DNA from: Bacteroidales bacterium | GTDB lineage: Bacteria; Bacteroidota; Bacteroidia; Bacteroidales; UBA932 | Assembly: GCA_017627955.1 (NCBI GenBank) | Contig: JAGAFU010000059.1 | Span: forward strand, 21,866 to 85,865 | DNA: 64,000 bases | Direction: 5' to 3' | Shown: one piece after another, positions 52,807 to 60,358 of the stretch | How positions within the stretch are numbered: the stretch's first letter is position 1 | Layout: each line of letters opens with the position of its first letter | The notes under the pieces: generated by a model | Seen by the model: the letters and a program-made list of their open reading frames with translations, nothing else | Database searches by the model: none | Told to the model about the DNA's origin: nothing | Position numbers and translations under genes: made by a program

Positions 52807-54921
52807 ATGAAAAGAATATTTTGTTCAATAGCCGCCGCCCTGGTAATCGCCACGAGCGCGATGGCTGACGAGGGTATGTGGTTACTCCCCCTCATCCAAC
52901 AACTAAACGCGGGTGCCATGAAAGATCTCGGCTGCAGGCTTACCCCTGACCAGATCTATAGCGTCAACCATTCCTCCCTGAAAGACGCGATTGTCATCTT
53001 CGGAGGAGGCTGCACGGGAGAAATGATCTCCGACCAGGGACTCCTGGTGACCAACCATCACTGTGGTTACGGTACCATCCAGGCCCTTTCGTCCGATGAG
53101 CACAATTATCTCGAGGACGGCTACTGGGCCATGAGCCGTGAACAGGAGATCCCCGCTCCAGGGCTATCTGTCACCTACCTGGTCAGCATGACGGACGTGA
53201 CTGACGCCATCAACAAGGCGGAAGACGCGGGCGCCACAAGGGAGGCTCTTCAGAAAGCCGCCCAGGAGAACAATCCCAACTGCAGGGTGCAGGTAACCTC
53301 CTTCTACAATGAGAACGTGTGGTACCTGATTGTCTACAAGACCTACACCGATGTGCGTTTCGTAGGAGCCCCGCCGGCATCTGTCGGAAAATTCGGAGGC
53401 GAGACCGACAACTGGATGTGGCCCCGTCACACCGGAGACTTCTCCATGTTCAGAGTCTATGCCGGCCAGGACAATGAGCCTGCCGCATATTCCCCCTCCA
53501 ACAAGCCCTATGTCCCCGCCCAGTCCTTGAAGGTTTCCCTCAAAGGCATCCAGCAGGGTGATTACACGATGATCATGGGGTATCCCGGAAGCACCCAGAG
53601 GTTCCAGACCGAGGCCCAGCTCAAGGCCATGCTTGACCGCCAGGCTGTCTCGATCGACGCCAGGACCCTCCGCCAGGACATCATGTGGAAATGGATGGAG
53701 ACCGATCCCTCGATCCGTCTGAAATATGCCAACAAGTACGCCGGAAGCGCCAATGGCTGGAAGAAATGGCAGGGCGAGAGGCTCGCTTTCAAGAACCTCG
53801 GAATCATCGAGAAAGAGCAGCAGAAAGAGGCCGACTTCATGAAGTGGGTAGGCAAGAACAAAAAGCGCCAGGCCAAATACGGTGACGCCCTTGAGAAGAT
53901 CAAGAACGGAGTCGAAGCCAACACCACCGCCCTTGACATGCAGCTCCTCGGCGAGACTGTAGCCAACATCGAGCTCATGGGATTCTCCAGCGGAATTCAG
54001 AATGCCATGGCAAGAGGCTTGAGGAACGGACAGGACTCCACCTCCGCCCTTGAGGCCGCGATCACCGCCCAGGCCAAAAGGTATCAGGACTACTACGAGC
54101 CTCTCGACCGCGAGGAAGCCGCCGCTCTCCTGAAATACTATCAGGAGAAAGCTAAGCCTGAATATTCACTCGCCGGCTTCGAAAACATCGACATTGACTC
54201 CTACGTCAAGAATCTCTATGACAACAGCATCTTCACCTCCCCCGAGAAGTTGAAGGCGGCTGTCCAGGCCAATGGCTTCAAGGCCATTATGGAAGATCCC
54301 GTGAACCAGCTCATGAATTCCCTCCTTATGACCTACGCCAAGATGGGTCTCGGCGGCGGGATGGGCGGACGCAGACCGTCTGTCAACGCCGGAGCTGATG
54401 ACATAAGGGAAGGCTCCAAGGCATTCACCGCCGGCCTGCTTGAATGGCAGAAAGGCAAGGCGACATATCCGGACGCCAACTTCACGATGAGACTTACCTA
54501 CGGAAGCGTGCTGCCTTATTCCCCGAAGGACGCCCTTATGTACAACTACTACACCACCCTGAAGGGTGTTATGGAAAAAGAGGATCCTGACAACTACGAG
54601 TTCAAGGTTCCCGCCAAGCTCAAAGAGCTTTATAACGCCAAGGATTACGGCCAGTACGCCATGGCTGACGGCAACCTTCCCGTCTGCTTCCTGACGAACA
54701 ACGACATTACTGGAGGTAACTCCGGAAGCCCTGTCCTGAACGCTGACGGAGCCCTTATCGGACTCGCTTTCGACGGCAACTGGGAGAGCATGTCCAGCGA
54801 TGTGATGTTCGAGCCTGATCTCCAAAGGTGCATCTGCGTCGACATCCGCTACGTCCTCTTCCTGATGGACAAGCTCGGTGGTGCCGGTTATCTCCTCAAG
54901 GAAATGAATATTGTTAAATAA
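52807..54921 (+). CDS. S46-family dipeptidyl-peptidase (DPP7-like)
   Basis: The 704-residue periplasmic enzyme has a signal peptide (AALVIATSAMA). The chymotrypsin-like triad appears as VTNHHCGYGTIQAL (His), DNWMWPRHTGDF (Asp) and TGGNSGSPVLN (Ser). S46 enzymes take dipeptides from peptide N-termini, feeding amino-acid catabolism. The residue 18 after the catalytic Ser, known to set P1 preference, is Gly (LAFDGNWE), as in DPP7, which favours hydrophobic P1 residues; DPP11 has Arg there. It sits directly before the mrp gene, whose ATG follows its TAA. Confidence 0.92.
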   Translation: MKRIFCSIAAALVIATSAMADEGMWLLPLIQQLNAGAMKDLGCRLTPDQIYSVNHSSLKDAIVIFGGGCTGEMISDQGLLVTNHHCGYGTIQALSSDEHNYLEDGYWAMSREQEIPAPGLSVTYLVSMTDVTDAINKAEDAGATREALQKAAQENNPNCRVQVTSFYNENVWYLIVYKTYTDVRFVGAPPASVGKFGGETDNWMWPRHTGDFSMFRVYAGQDNEPAAYSPSNKPYVPAQSLKVSLKGIQQGDYTMIMGYPGSTQRFQTEAQLKAMLDRQAVSIDARTLRQDIMWKWMETDPSIRLKYANKYAGSANGWKKWQGERLAFKNLGIIEKEQQKEADFMKWVGKNKKRQAKYGDALEKIKNGVEANTTALDMQLLGETVANIELMGFSSGIQNAMARGLRNGQDSTSALEAAITAQAKRYQDYYEPLDREEAAALLKYYQEKAKPEYSLAGFENIDIDSYVKNLYDNSIFTSPEKLKAAVQANGFKAIMEDPVNQLMNSLLMTYAKMGLGGGMGGRRPSVNAGADDIREGSKAFTAGLLEWQKGKATYPDANFTMRLTYGSVLPYSPKDALMYNYYTTLKGVMEKEDPDNYEFKVPAKLKELYNAKDYGQYAMADGNLPVCFLTNNDITGGNSGSPVLNADGALIGLAFDGNWESMSSDVMFEPDLQRCICVDIRYVLFLMDKLGGAGYLLKEMNIVK

Positions 54922-55986
54922 ATGATTGATACTGAAATTAAAAGCTGGCTCCTGGAGGTGGTTCATCCCGCCAAAGGGAGCCAGAACATTGTAGAGTTGG
55001 GGATGGTCGATGACATCTCCGTGGAAGGAAACAGGATCACTGTCACACTCGCTTTCCCAAAAAGACGCGATCCGCTTACCGAGTATCTCGTGGGAGCGAC
55101 AAAGGCCACGATCATTCGTAACGCTCCCGCCGGAACCGAGGTTGAGGTCAAGACGACAGTGAAAGACGAAGCCCCCAAGAAAAAGCCCGGACTGGATCTC
55201 GGTATGGAAGAGCTCAACAATGTCCGGCACATAATCGGGATAGCATCCGGCAAAGGTGGCGTCGGGAAATCAACCGTGGCGGTAAATCTCGCTGTCGCGC
55301 TGGCACGGCTTGGCTATAAAGTCGGCCTGGCGGACGCTGACGTCTACGGCCCTTCCGTTCCCCTGATGACAGGCACGATGAACGAGGTCCCTGCCGCCGA
55401 GGAAAACGGGGAAGGAAAGGAAGTCATCCTTCCGATAGAGAAATATGGGGTCAAATGGATGTCGATAGGCTATTTCGCCGAGCCCGGACAGGCCTTGATA
55501 TGGAGAGGCCCGATGGCCTGCAACGCCCTCAAGCAGATGATCCTGCAAGTGCGTTGGGGTGTCCTGGACTTCCTCCTTATCGACATGCCCCCCGGAACAG
55601 GTGACATCCACATCTCCCTCGTGAACGACATCCCGATGGAAGGAGCCCTCATCGTGACGACTCCCCAGGACGTCGCTCTCTCGGATGTCGAAAAAGGCGT
55701 GAATATGTTCCGTAACGAGAACATTAACCGCAAGATCTTCGGCCTTGTAGAGAACATGGCCTGGTTCACTCCGGAGGAACTTCCTGATAATAAATATTAT
55801 ATATTCGGAAAGGATGGAGGGAAGAAGATGGCTGAAAAGTACGGAATTCCTCTACTCGGACAGATTCCCCTGGTCCAGGGTATAAGGGAGGGAGGAGACT
55901 CCGGAGAACCTTCGGCTCTCTCGACACGCCCCGACGCCCTCGCTTTCATCGATCTCGCGAACACACTTAATAATATCCTCGGATGA
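54922..55986 (+). CDS. apbC: Mrp/ApbC-type Fe-S cluster carrier ATPase
   Basis: The protein has 354 residues. The N-terminal DUF59 (FeS-assembly-P) domain (about 1-85) is followed by a P-loop ATPase: GIASGKGGVGKSTVAVNLAV (deviant Walker A), IDMPPGTGDIHISL and VTTPQDVALSDVEK. The protein should carry Fe-S clusters to target proteins. The usual C-terminal CxxC cluster-binding motif is absent: VENMAWFTPEELPDNKYYI stands where it would be, as in other Bacteroidales. It starts directly after the S46 peptidase TAA, and its stop overlaps the next ATG by 4 bp. Confidence 0.9.
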   Translation: MIDTEIKSWLLEVVHPAKGSQNIVELGMVDDISVEGNRITVTLAFPKRRDPLTEYLVGATKATIIRNAPAGTEVEVKTTVKDEAPKKKPGLDLGMEELNNVRHIIGIASGKGGVGKSTVAVNLAVALARLGYKVGLADADVYGPSVPLMTGTMNEVPAAEENGEGKEVILPIEKYGVKWMSIGYFAEPGQALIWRGPMACNALKQMILQVRWGVLDFLLIDMPPGTGDIHISLVNDIPMEGALIVTTPQDVALSDVEKGVNMFRNENINRKIFGLVENMAWFTPEELPDNKYYIFGKDGGKKMAEKYGIPLLGQIPLVQGIREGGDSGEPSALSTRPDALAFIDLANTLNNILG

Positions 55987-57206
55987 GAAAAGCTTTATTA
56001 GTCGCCATTATGATCCTGCTCTCCTGCCTGGGACTGCAAGCAGGAAAGAAAAAGGCTGTCATCATCATTGTCGACGGGATCCCTAAGGATGTCATCGAGA
56101 GGCTTCATGTGCCAGTGATCTACGACATCGCCCGCTCCGGAGCGTTCGGGGCCAGCCATGTCGGAGGTGAGACAGGAATGTACAATGAGACCCCGACCAT
56201 ATCCGCGGTAGGTTACAACACGATGCTCACCGGAGTCTGGGCCAACAAACATAACGTGTTCGGCAACAGCGGATTGTCTCCCAATTACAACTACTGGTCC
56301 CTTTTCAGGATAGCCAAGGAGCAACCAGAGCCTTTGACCACCGCCATTTTCTCCGGCTGGTCAGATAACAGGACCGTGCTCATTGGAGAGGGTAAACCGG
56401 AGACAGGTAACCTTAAAATAGACTATGTGTTTGACGGCTACGATCATGACGAGAAGAATTTCCCTCATAAGGAGAGAGACATGCATATCTTCGACTACGA
56501 CGAGCGAGTCTCCCGCGATGCGGAGAAATGCATAAAAGAAAACGGTCCGGATCTCAGCTGGGTCTATCTTTGGTACACCGACGACGCATCCCACATGTTC
56601 GGGGACGGTTCATATTTTGACGAGTATATCCTCAAGGCCGGGGAGCAGATCGCCAGGGTTTGGAACGCTGTCCAGTACCGTCAGAGGAATTTCGGAGAGG
56701 ACTGGATGATAGTGGTCACGACCGACCACGGACGCACCGTCAACGGACATGGGCATGGTGGCCAGTCAGCGCGCGAACGCGCCACATGGATCGCCACGAA
56801 CCAGAAAGTCAATAAGTATTTCAAAGAGGGCAAGGCTTCGATGGTTGACATCAATCCGAGCGTGTGCGAGTTCCTCGGGTTGAATGTCCCGGATCAAGTC
56901 GCCTGGGAGAGGGACGGAATTCCTTTCATCGGGAAAACACAGATCAGCGACCTGCAGGTCTCAACTTACGACAGGGAGGTGATTCTCAACTGGAAAGCGA
57001 CCGATAAAAATGCCCGGGTGAGTGTTTACGCGTCCCCTAAAGATGATTATAAAACCACCGGCAAAGAAGCCTGGAAACATCTGGCGGACATCAAGGCCGG
57101 AGAAGAGGAGTTCCGCTACGACCTGGACATGATAGGGCAGTCTGGCCTCTACAAATTCGTGGTGGTCTCAGAGCACGAGAGCCTGGGGAGATGGCTTGTT
57201 ATGTAA
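55983..57206 (+). CDS. Secreted nucleotide pyrophosphatase/phosphodiesterase (alkaline phosphatase superfamily)
   Basis: The protein has 407 residues with a signal peptide (MRKALLVAIMILLSCLGLQA). The phosphodiesterase core has VIIIVDGIP (metal Asp), NETPTISAVGYNTMLTG (nucleophile Thr), YTDDASHMFGD (metal ligands) and VTTDHGRTVNGHGHGG (Asp-His-His). It is similar to type I phosphodiesterases that cut nucleotides or phospholipid head groups in the periplasm. A C-terminal fibronectin-like extension (about 310-405; DREVILNWKATDKNARVSVYAS) is an addition to the family's minimal length. Overlap with mrp by ATGA and a 9-bp gap to the next gene suggest one transcript. Confidence 0.88.
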   Translation: MRKALLVAIMILLSCLGLQAGKKKAVIIIVDGIPKDVIERLHVPVIYDIARSGAFGASHVGGETGMYNETPTISAVGYNTMLTGVWANKHNVFGNSGLSPNYNYWSLFRIAKEQPEPLTTAIFSGWSDNRTVLIGEGKPETGNLKIDYVFDGYDHDEKNFPHKERDMHIFDYDERVSRDAEKCIKENGPDLSWVYLWYTDDASHMFGDGSYFDEYILKAGEQIARVWNAVQYRQRNFGEDWMIVVTTDHGRTVNGHGHGGQSARERATWIATNQKVNKYFKEGKASMVDINPSVCEFLGLNVPDQVAWERDGIPFIGKTQISDLQVSTYDREVILNWKATDKNARVSVYASPKDDYKTTGKEAWKHLADIKAGEEEFRYDLDMIGQSGLYKFVVVSEHESLGRWLVM

Positions 57207-57215
57207 TTAGTTAAT

Positions 57216-58664
57216 ATGATGAGACACAGTAGTTTCTGCAGTTTTGCGATATTCATCACACTTCTTGCCGCACCTTCGTGCAAGCAATATGTGACCCATC
57301 CGGACTGGAATCCGGACGCCAAGAAAGCCCTCAACAGCTTTATCCGTTCGGAGCGCGGCCAGAAGGAAAAGCCCTATGTCGTCTTCGACTTTGACAACAC
57401 CTGCTCCATCTTTGACGTGTCCGTCCAGCTGATGGCCTACCAGCTTGAGACCATGTGCTTTGGTCTTGACCCTGAGGAGTTCTCCAAGATGGCTAACACG
57501 GGGATGGAAACCTATCCCGAGAGTCTTCAGGAATCCTTGAGGTCAATCATCAGCGATTATGCCGACCTGTACTCCCGTTACGGACCGTTCACTCCAAAAG
57601 GTGTTGATTTTCAAACACAAGCCCGTATGGGTTCAGATCCCGTCTGGAAGGATTTCGCCTCTGACATGGGACTCATGTACCAGAAGCTCCAGGAATACAT
57701 GACCGCTGACGACGCTTATCTCTGGACTATGGGATGGTTCTCCGGGATGACCGGTGAAGAAGTCTACCAGATGGCACGCCGTTCACATGAGAAATATTCC
57801 GTCATCGAGACTGGCTACCGCTCGCTGGAAGGCAGCCATGGAACTTATTCATGGGTAGACGGAATCGCTGTGACCGACAACATCAGGGAGCTTTGGAAAG
57901 CGTTGTACGACAATGGATTCGATATCTGGGTCTGCTCTGCCTCAGAAGTCGGTCCCGTGATGGCGGCGGTAGACGTTTTCGGACTGCATGATTACTGCAA
58001 GGGAGTCCTCGCCATGACCATGGCCAGGGATTCAGCCGACAGGTATCTTCCTGAATATGACTACACGACCGGATGCGGATTCCTTGCCGCTCCGGACGGA
58101 GGCTGGATCAAGGACAGCATACCCACCAGGACCAGGCCGATGGGGCCAGGAAAAGTTGAGGCTGTCAGGAATTCCCTCGTGCCAAGATACGGGCAGAAAG
58201 GCCCTCGTGCAGGGTTCATGGACTCGACGGGCGACTTTAATTTCTGCACGGAATTCTCCTCCATGAAGCTTGTGATATGCTTCAACAGGGCAACCAGGAA
58301 GGTGACCGACGGCGGTGGATTGATCGCGGAAGTCGCCATGTATGAGAAAGAAACCCTTGACTACAATTTAAAGAAGGCCAACAAGGCCGGGGATATTCTC
58401 TACATCCTCCAGGGCCGGGACGAGAACGGGCTGCGGACTTTAAGGCCGTCGGAGAAGACGCTCCGCCTCGGCGAGAAGAGTCCGAAGACTTTCGCCGGTA
58501 AAGAGAACCAGAGATGCCTGGATTATTTCAAGGAAAAGAATCTTTCCGTCAAGGAGATTCTCGAGACCTTCAGTGTCCTTACTGATGTTTCCGCGCCATC
58601 CAACACATTGGGCTTTACCTACGGTTTTCTCGACAAATACGACGGTTACCGGAGCAAGGAGTGA
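57216..58664 (+). CDS. HAD-superfamily phosphatase lipoprotein
   Basis: The protein has 482 residues with a signal (SFAIFITLLAAPSCKQ) and lipobox. The HAD core is VVFDFDNTCSIFDVSV (motif I; first Asp nucleophile), DIWVCSASEVGPVM (motif II) and MDSTGDFNFCTEF (motif IV). A long insert separates motifs I and II (about 60-230), as in acid-phosphatase-like or SerB-like periplasmic HADs. Two adjacent ATGs at 57216 and 57219 are equivalent starts. It is downstream of and probably co-transcribed with the phosphodiesterase. The substrate is unknown, but release of phosphate from organic esters is likely. Confidence 0.8.
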   Translation: MMRHSSFCSFAIFITLLAAPSCKQYVTHPDWNPDAKKALNSFIRSERGQKEKPYVVFDFDNTCSIFDVSVQLMAYQLETMCFGLDPEEFSKMANTGMETYPESLQESLRSIISDYADLYSRYGPFTPKGVDFQTQARMGSDPVWKDFASDMGLMYQKLQEYMTADDAYLWTMGWFSGMTGEEVYQMARRSHEKYSVIETGYRSLEGSHGTYSWVDGIAVTDNIRELWKALYDNGFDIWVCSASEVGPVMAAVDVFGLHDYCKGVLAMTMARDSADRYLPEYDYTTGCGFLAAPDGGWIKDSIPTRTRPMGPGKVEAVRNSLVPRYGQKGPRAGFMDSTGDFNFCTEFSSMKLVICFNRATRKVTDGGGLIAEVAMYEKETLDYNLKKANKAGDILYILQGRDENGLRTLRPSEKTLRLGEKSPKTFAGKENQRCLDYFKEKNLSVKEILETFSVLTDVSAPSNTLGFTYGFLDKYDGYRSKE

Positions 58665-58698
58665 TATTATTACTATATTAGTTGAAAATTAATTGATT

Positions 58699-59121
58699 AT
58701 GTATTCATTCATCCAGGATGGCGACACTTATGTCGTCAGCATAGACAACCATCAGGAAGTATTCGCCGCCCTGACGGCTTTTTGTGAGGAGCAGAATATC
58801 CTGGCGGGTGAGATCACTGGCATCGGGGCCGTGAATTCCGCCACCCTGCGTTTCCTTGATCCAGCGACCAAGAAATATGTCGACAAGACATTTGAGGAAC
58901 AGATGGAGATCTCAAGCCTCATCGGCAATATTTCCGAGAAAGATGGCAAACCGTATCTCCATCTCCATGCCAACTTTGGACGCAGAGATTACACCGTGAT
59001 CGGTGGCCATCTGCTGTGCTGCACCCTTAACGGGGCTTGCGAGGTGGTTGTCAAGAGGTTCCATTGCAAGGTCGGCCGCCGCTTCGAGCCTACCCTCGGA
59101 ATCAATCTCTACGAGTTTTAA
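58699..59121 (+). CDS. PPC-domain (DUF296) DNA-binding-like protein
   Basis: The 140-residue protein starts at ATG 58699 (MYSFIQDGDTYVVSID); a TTG six bases upstream is less likely. The beta-rich PPC fold is recognised by DNHQEVFAALTAFCEEQNIL, AGEITGIGAVNSATLRFLD, GKPYLHLHANFGRRD (metal-site His pair) and GGHLLCCTLNGACEVVVK. Members bind metal and are trimeric; bacterial ones have unknown targets, while plant AHL proteins join the domain to an AT-hook. There is no AT-hook here. It is cytoplasmic and lies between the HAD lipoprotein and aroB. Confidence 0.82.
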   Translation: MYSFIQDGDTYVVSIDNHQEVFAALTAFCEEQNILAGEITGIGAVNSATLRFLDPATKKYVDKTFEEQMEISSLIGNISEKDGKPYLHLHANFGRRDYTVIGGHLLCCTLNGACEVVVKRFHCKVGRRFEPTLGINLYEF

Positions 59122-59144
59122 TAGGCGTTTTTATAAGCTGCTGA

Positions 59145-59173
59145 TCTATCGTGTTTTATAGAAAACGCGTAGA
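59145..59173 (+). terminator. Hairpin downstream of the PPC-domain gene
   Basis: TCTATCGTGTTTT and AAAACGCGTAGA form an imperfect hairpin around ATAG, 23 bp after the stop. The following run is not strictly U-rich (ttaattgac, then acgttttttg), so a termination role is likely but not certain. Confidence 0.4.
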
Positions 59174-59213
59174 TTAATTGACTACACGTTTTTTGTAAAG
59201 TGCTTATTCCTAA

Positions 59214-60356
59214 TTGATTATAAAATCGGCAAAATTGAGCAACTTAATAAACATTGTGCATTGCGCTATTTCGGAGGTCGGGAAACGCTTGAAGGTGTTG
59301 CATTCCGGCGTTGAGGGAGTCACTACCGCCGACCATTTACCCGGACAGGGCGCAAAGCGCAGGGAGGCGGAGGGAGCTCCCTCAACGCCGGCACATCAGC
59401 TATTCATTGTGTGCGACCGGAATGTCAGGGCTATGGTGGAAATGATTGGTACTGAGGCGGATGGCGTATTCGAGCTGGATGCCAACGAGGAGAACAAGAC
59501 TTTTGGGACAGTTGTCGAAATAGAGCGCTGGCTGATGGACAGCGGAGCCGACCGGAACGCCATTCTGCTTGGAATAGGCGGAGGAATAACCACGGACATC
59601 ACAGGGTTCACCGCCTCAATCTACAAAAGAGGAATACGCTTCGCTTTCGTGCCGACTACGCTTCTGTCCCAGGTCGATGCCGCCATCGGAGGCAAGAACG
59701 GGGTAAACCTCGACTCCTTCAAGAATATGATCGGCGTGATCCGCCAGCCGGAGGCTGTGTTTATATGCCCGGAACCACTTGAGACTCTGCCATATCCGCA
59801 GATTGTGAGCGGAGCCGCCGAATTATTGAAGACCTTTATTATCGACAACTCCAAAGGCCTTTACGACATGGCAGTGGAAACCCTCTCGGGAATCCGTCGG
59901 GCCGGAGGGAATATCACCGGATATTCAGAAAAGCTCAACGACTTGATCGCTGAGGCAGCCCTGATCAAAGCAGGAATAGCCGGCCGCGATCCTTACGAGA
60001 AAGGCGAGCGCAGGCTTCTGAATCTCGGGCACACTTTCGCCCATGCCATCGAGAAGCTCTCCCGGGAGAAGATATCCCATGGAGAGGCGGTCTCGGTCGG
60101 GATGATTCTCGCCGCCCGGCTCGCTGGAAAGGTCGGCATCGCTAATAAGGCCCTTGAGAGCCGCCTGAAAGCTGATTTCAAGGCTTGCGGGATGGCGATT
60201 GACTGTCCTTTCTCAGTCAGCGAGATGACCAGCGCCATGGCGAAAGACAAAAAAGCGGAAGGAAGTATCATTCATTATATTTTGCCTGCGGAGATCGGCC
60301 ATGTCCTCGTTGAGGATATGACTCCAGCCGAGGCGACAAGACTTCTACAGGAATAA
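59214..60356 (+). CDS. aroB: 3-dehydroquinate synthase with in-frame hairpin insert, TTG start
   Basis: The 380-residue enzyme converts DAHP to 3-dehydroquinate in the shikimate pathway. NAD/metal features: GIGGGITTDITGFTASIYKRGI, FVPTTLLSQVDAAIGGKNGVN, VSGAAELLKTFII (metal Glu), LLNLGHTFAHAIEKLS and ISHGEAVSVGM (metal His). The only plausible start is TTG 59214, preceded in frame by TAA 59211-59213; the next in-frame ATG is well inside the fold. Between residues 31 and 60 the sequence (EGVTTADHLPGQGAKRREAEG) is encoded by an 87-bp hairpin element at 59305-59391 and has no counterpart in the family. The true N-terminal strand resumes at HQLFIVCDRNV. Catalytic residues are downstream, so activity may be kept. 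Confidence 0.88.
   Translation: MIIKSAKLSNLINIVHCAISEVGKRLKVLHSGVEGVTTADHLPGQGAKRREAEGAPSTPAHQLFIVCDRNVRAMVEMIGTEADGVFELDANEENKTFGTVVEIERWLMDSGADRNAILLGIGGGITTDITGFTASIYKRGIRFAFVPTTLLSQVDAAIGGKNGVNLDSFKNMIGVIRQPEAVFICPEPLETLPYPQIVSGAAELLKTFIIDNSKGLYDMAVETLSGIRRAGGNITGYSEKLNDLIAEAALIKAGIAGRDPYEKGERRLLNLGHTFAHAIEKLSREKISHGEAVSVGMILAARLAGKVGIANKALESRLKADFKACGMAIDCPFSVSEMTSAMAKDKKAEGSIIHYILPAEIGHVLVEDMTPAEATRLLQE
59305..59391. repeat. Long hairpin element (conserved loop, self-complementary arms), aroB copy
   Basis: Perfect 15-bp arms CCGGCGTTGAGGGAG (59305-59319) and CTCCCTCAACGCCGG (59377-59391) enclose a 57-bp loop containing CCCGGACAGGGCGCAAAGCG (from 59340). Loop positions match the MBOAT element, but the arms are unrelated in sequence. 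Confidence 0.82.
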
Positions 60357-60358
60357 GC

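Noticed and set aside
54166-55230. A 354-residue antisense ORF over the S46 peptidase and mrp
   Set aside because: Both plus-strand genes have complete family motifs, so this is a shadow frame.
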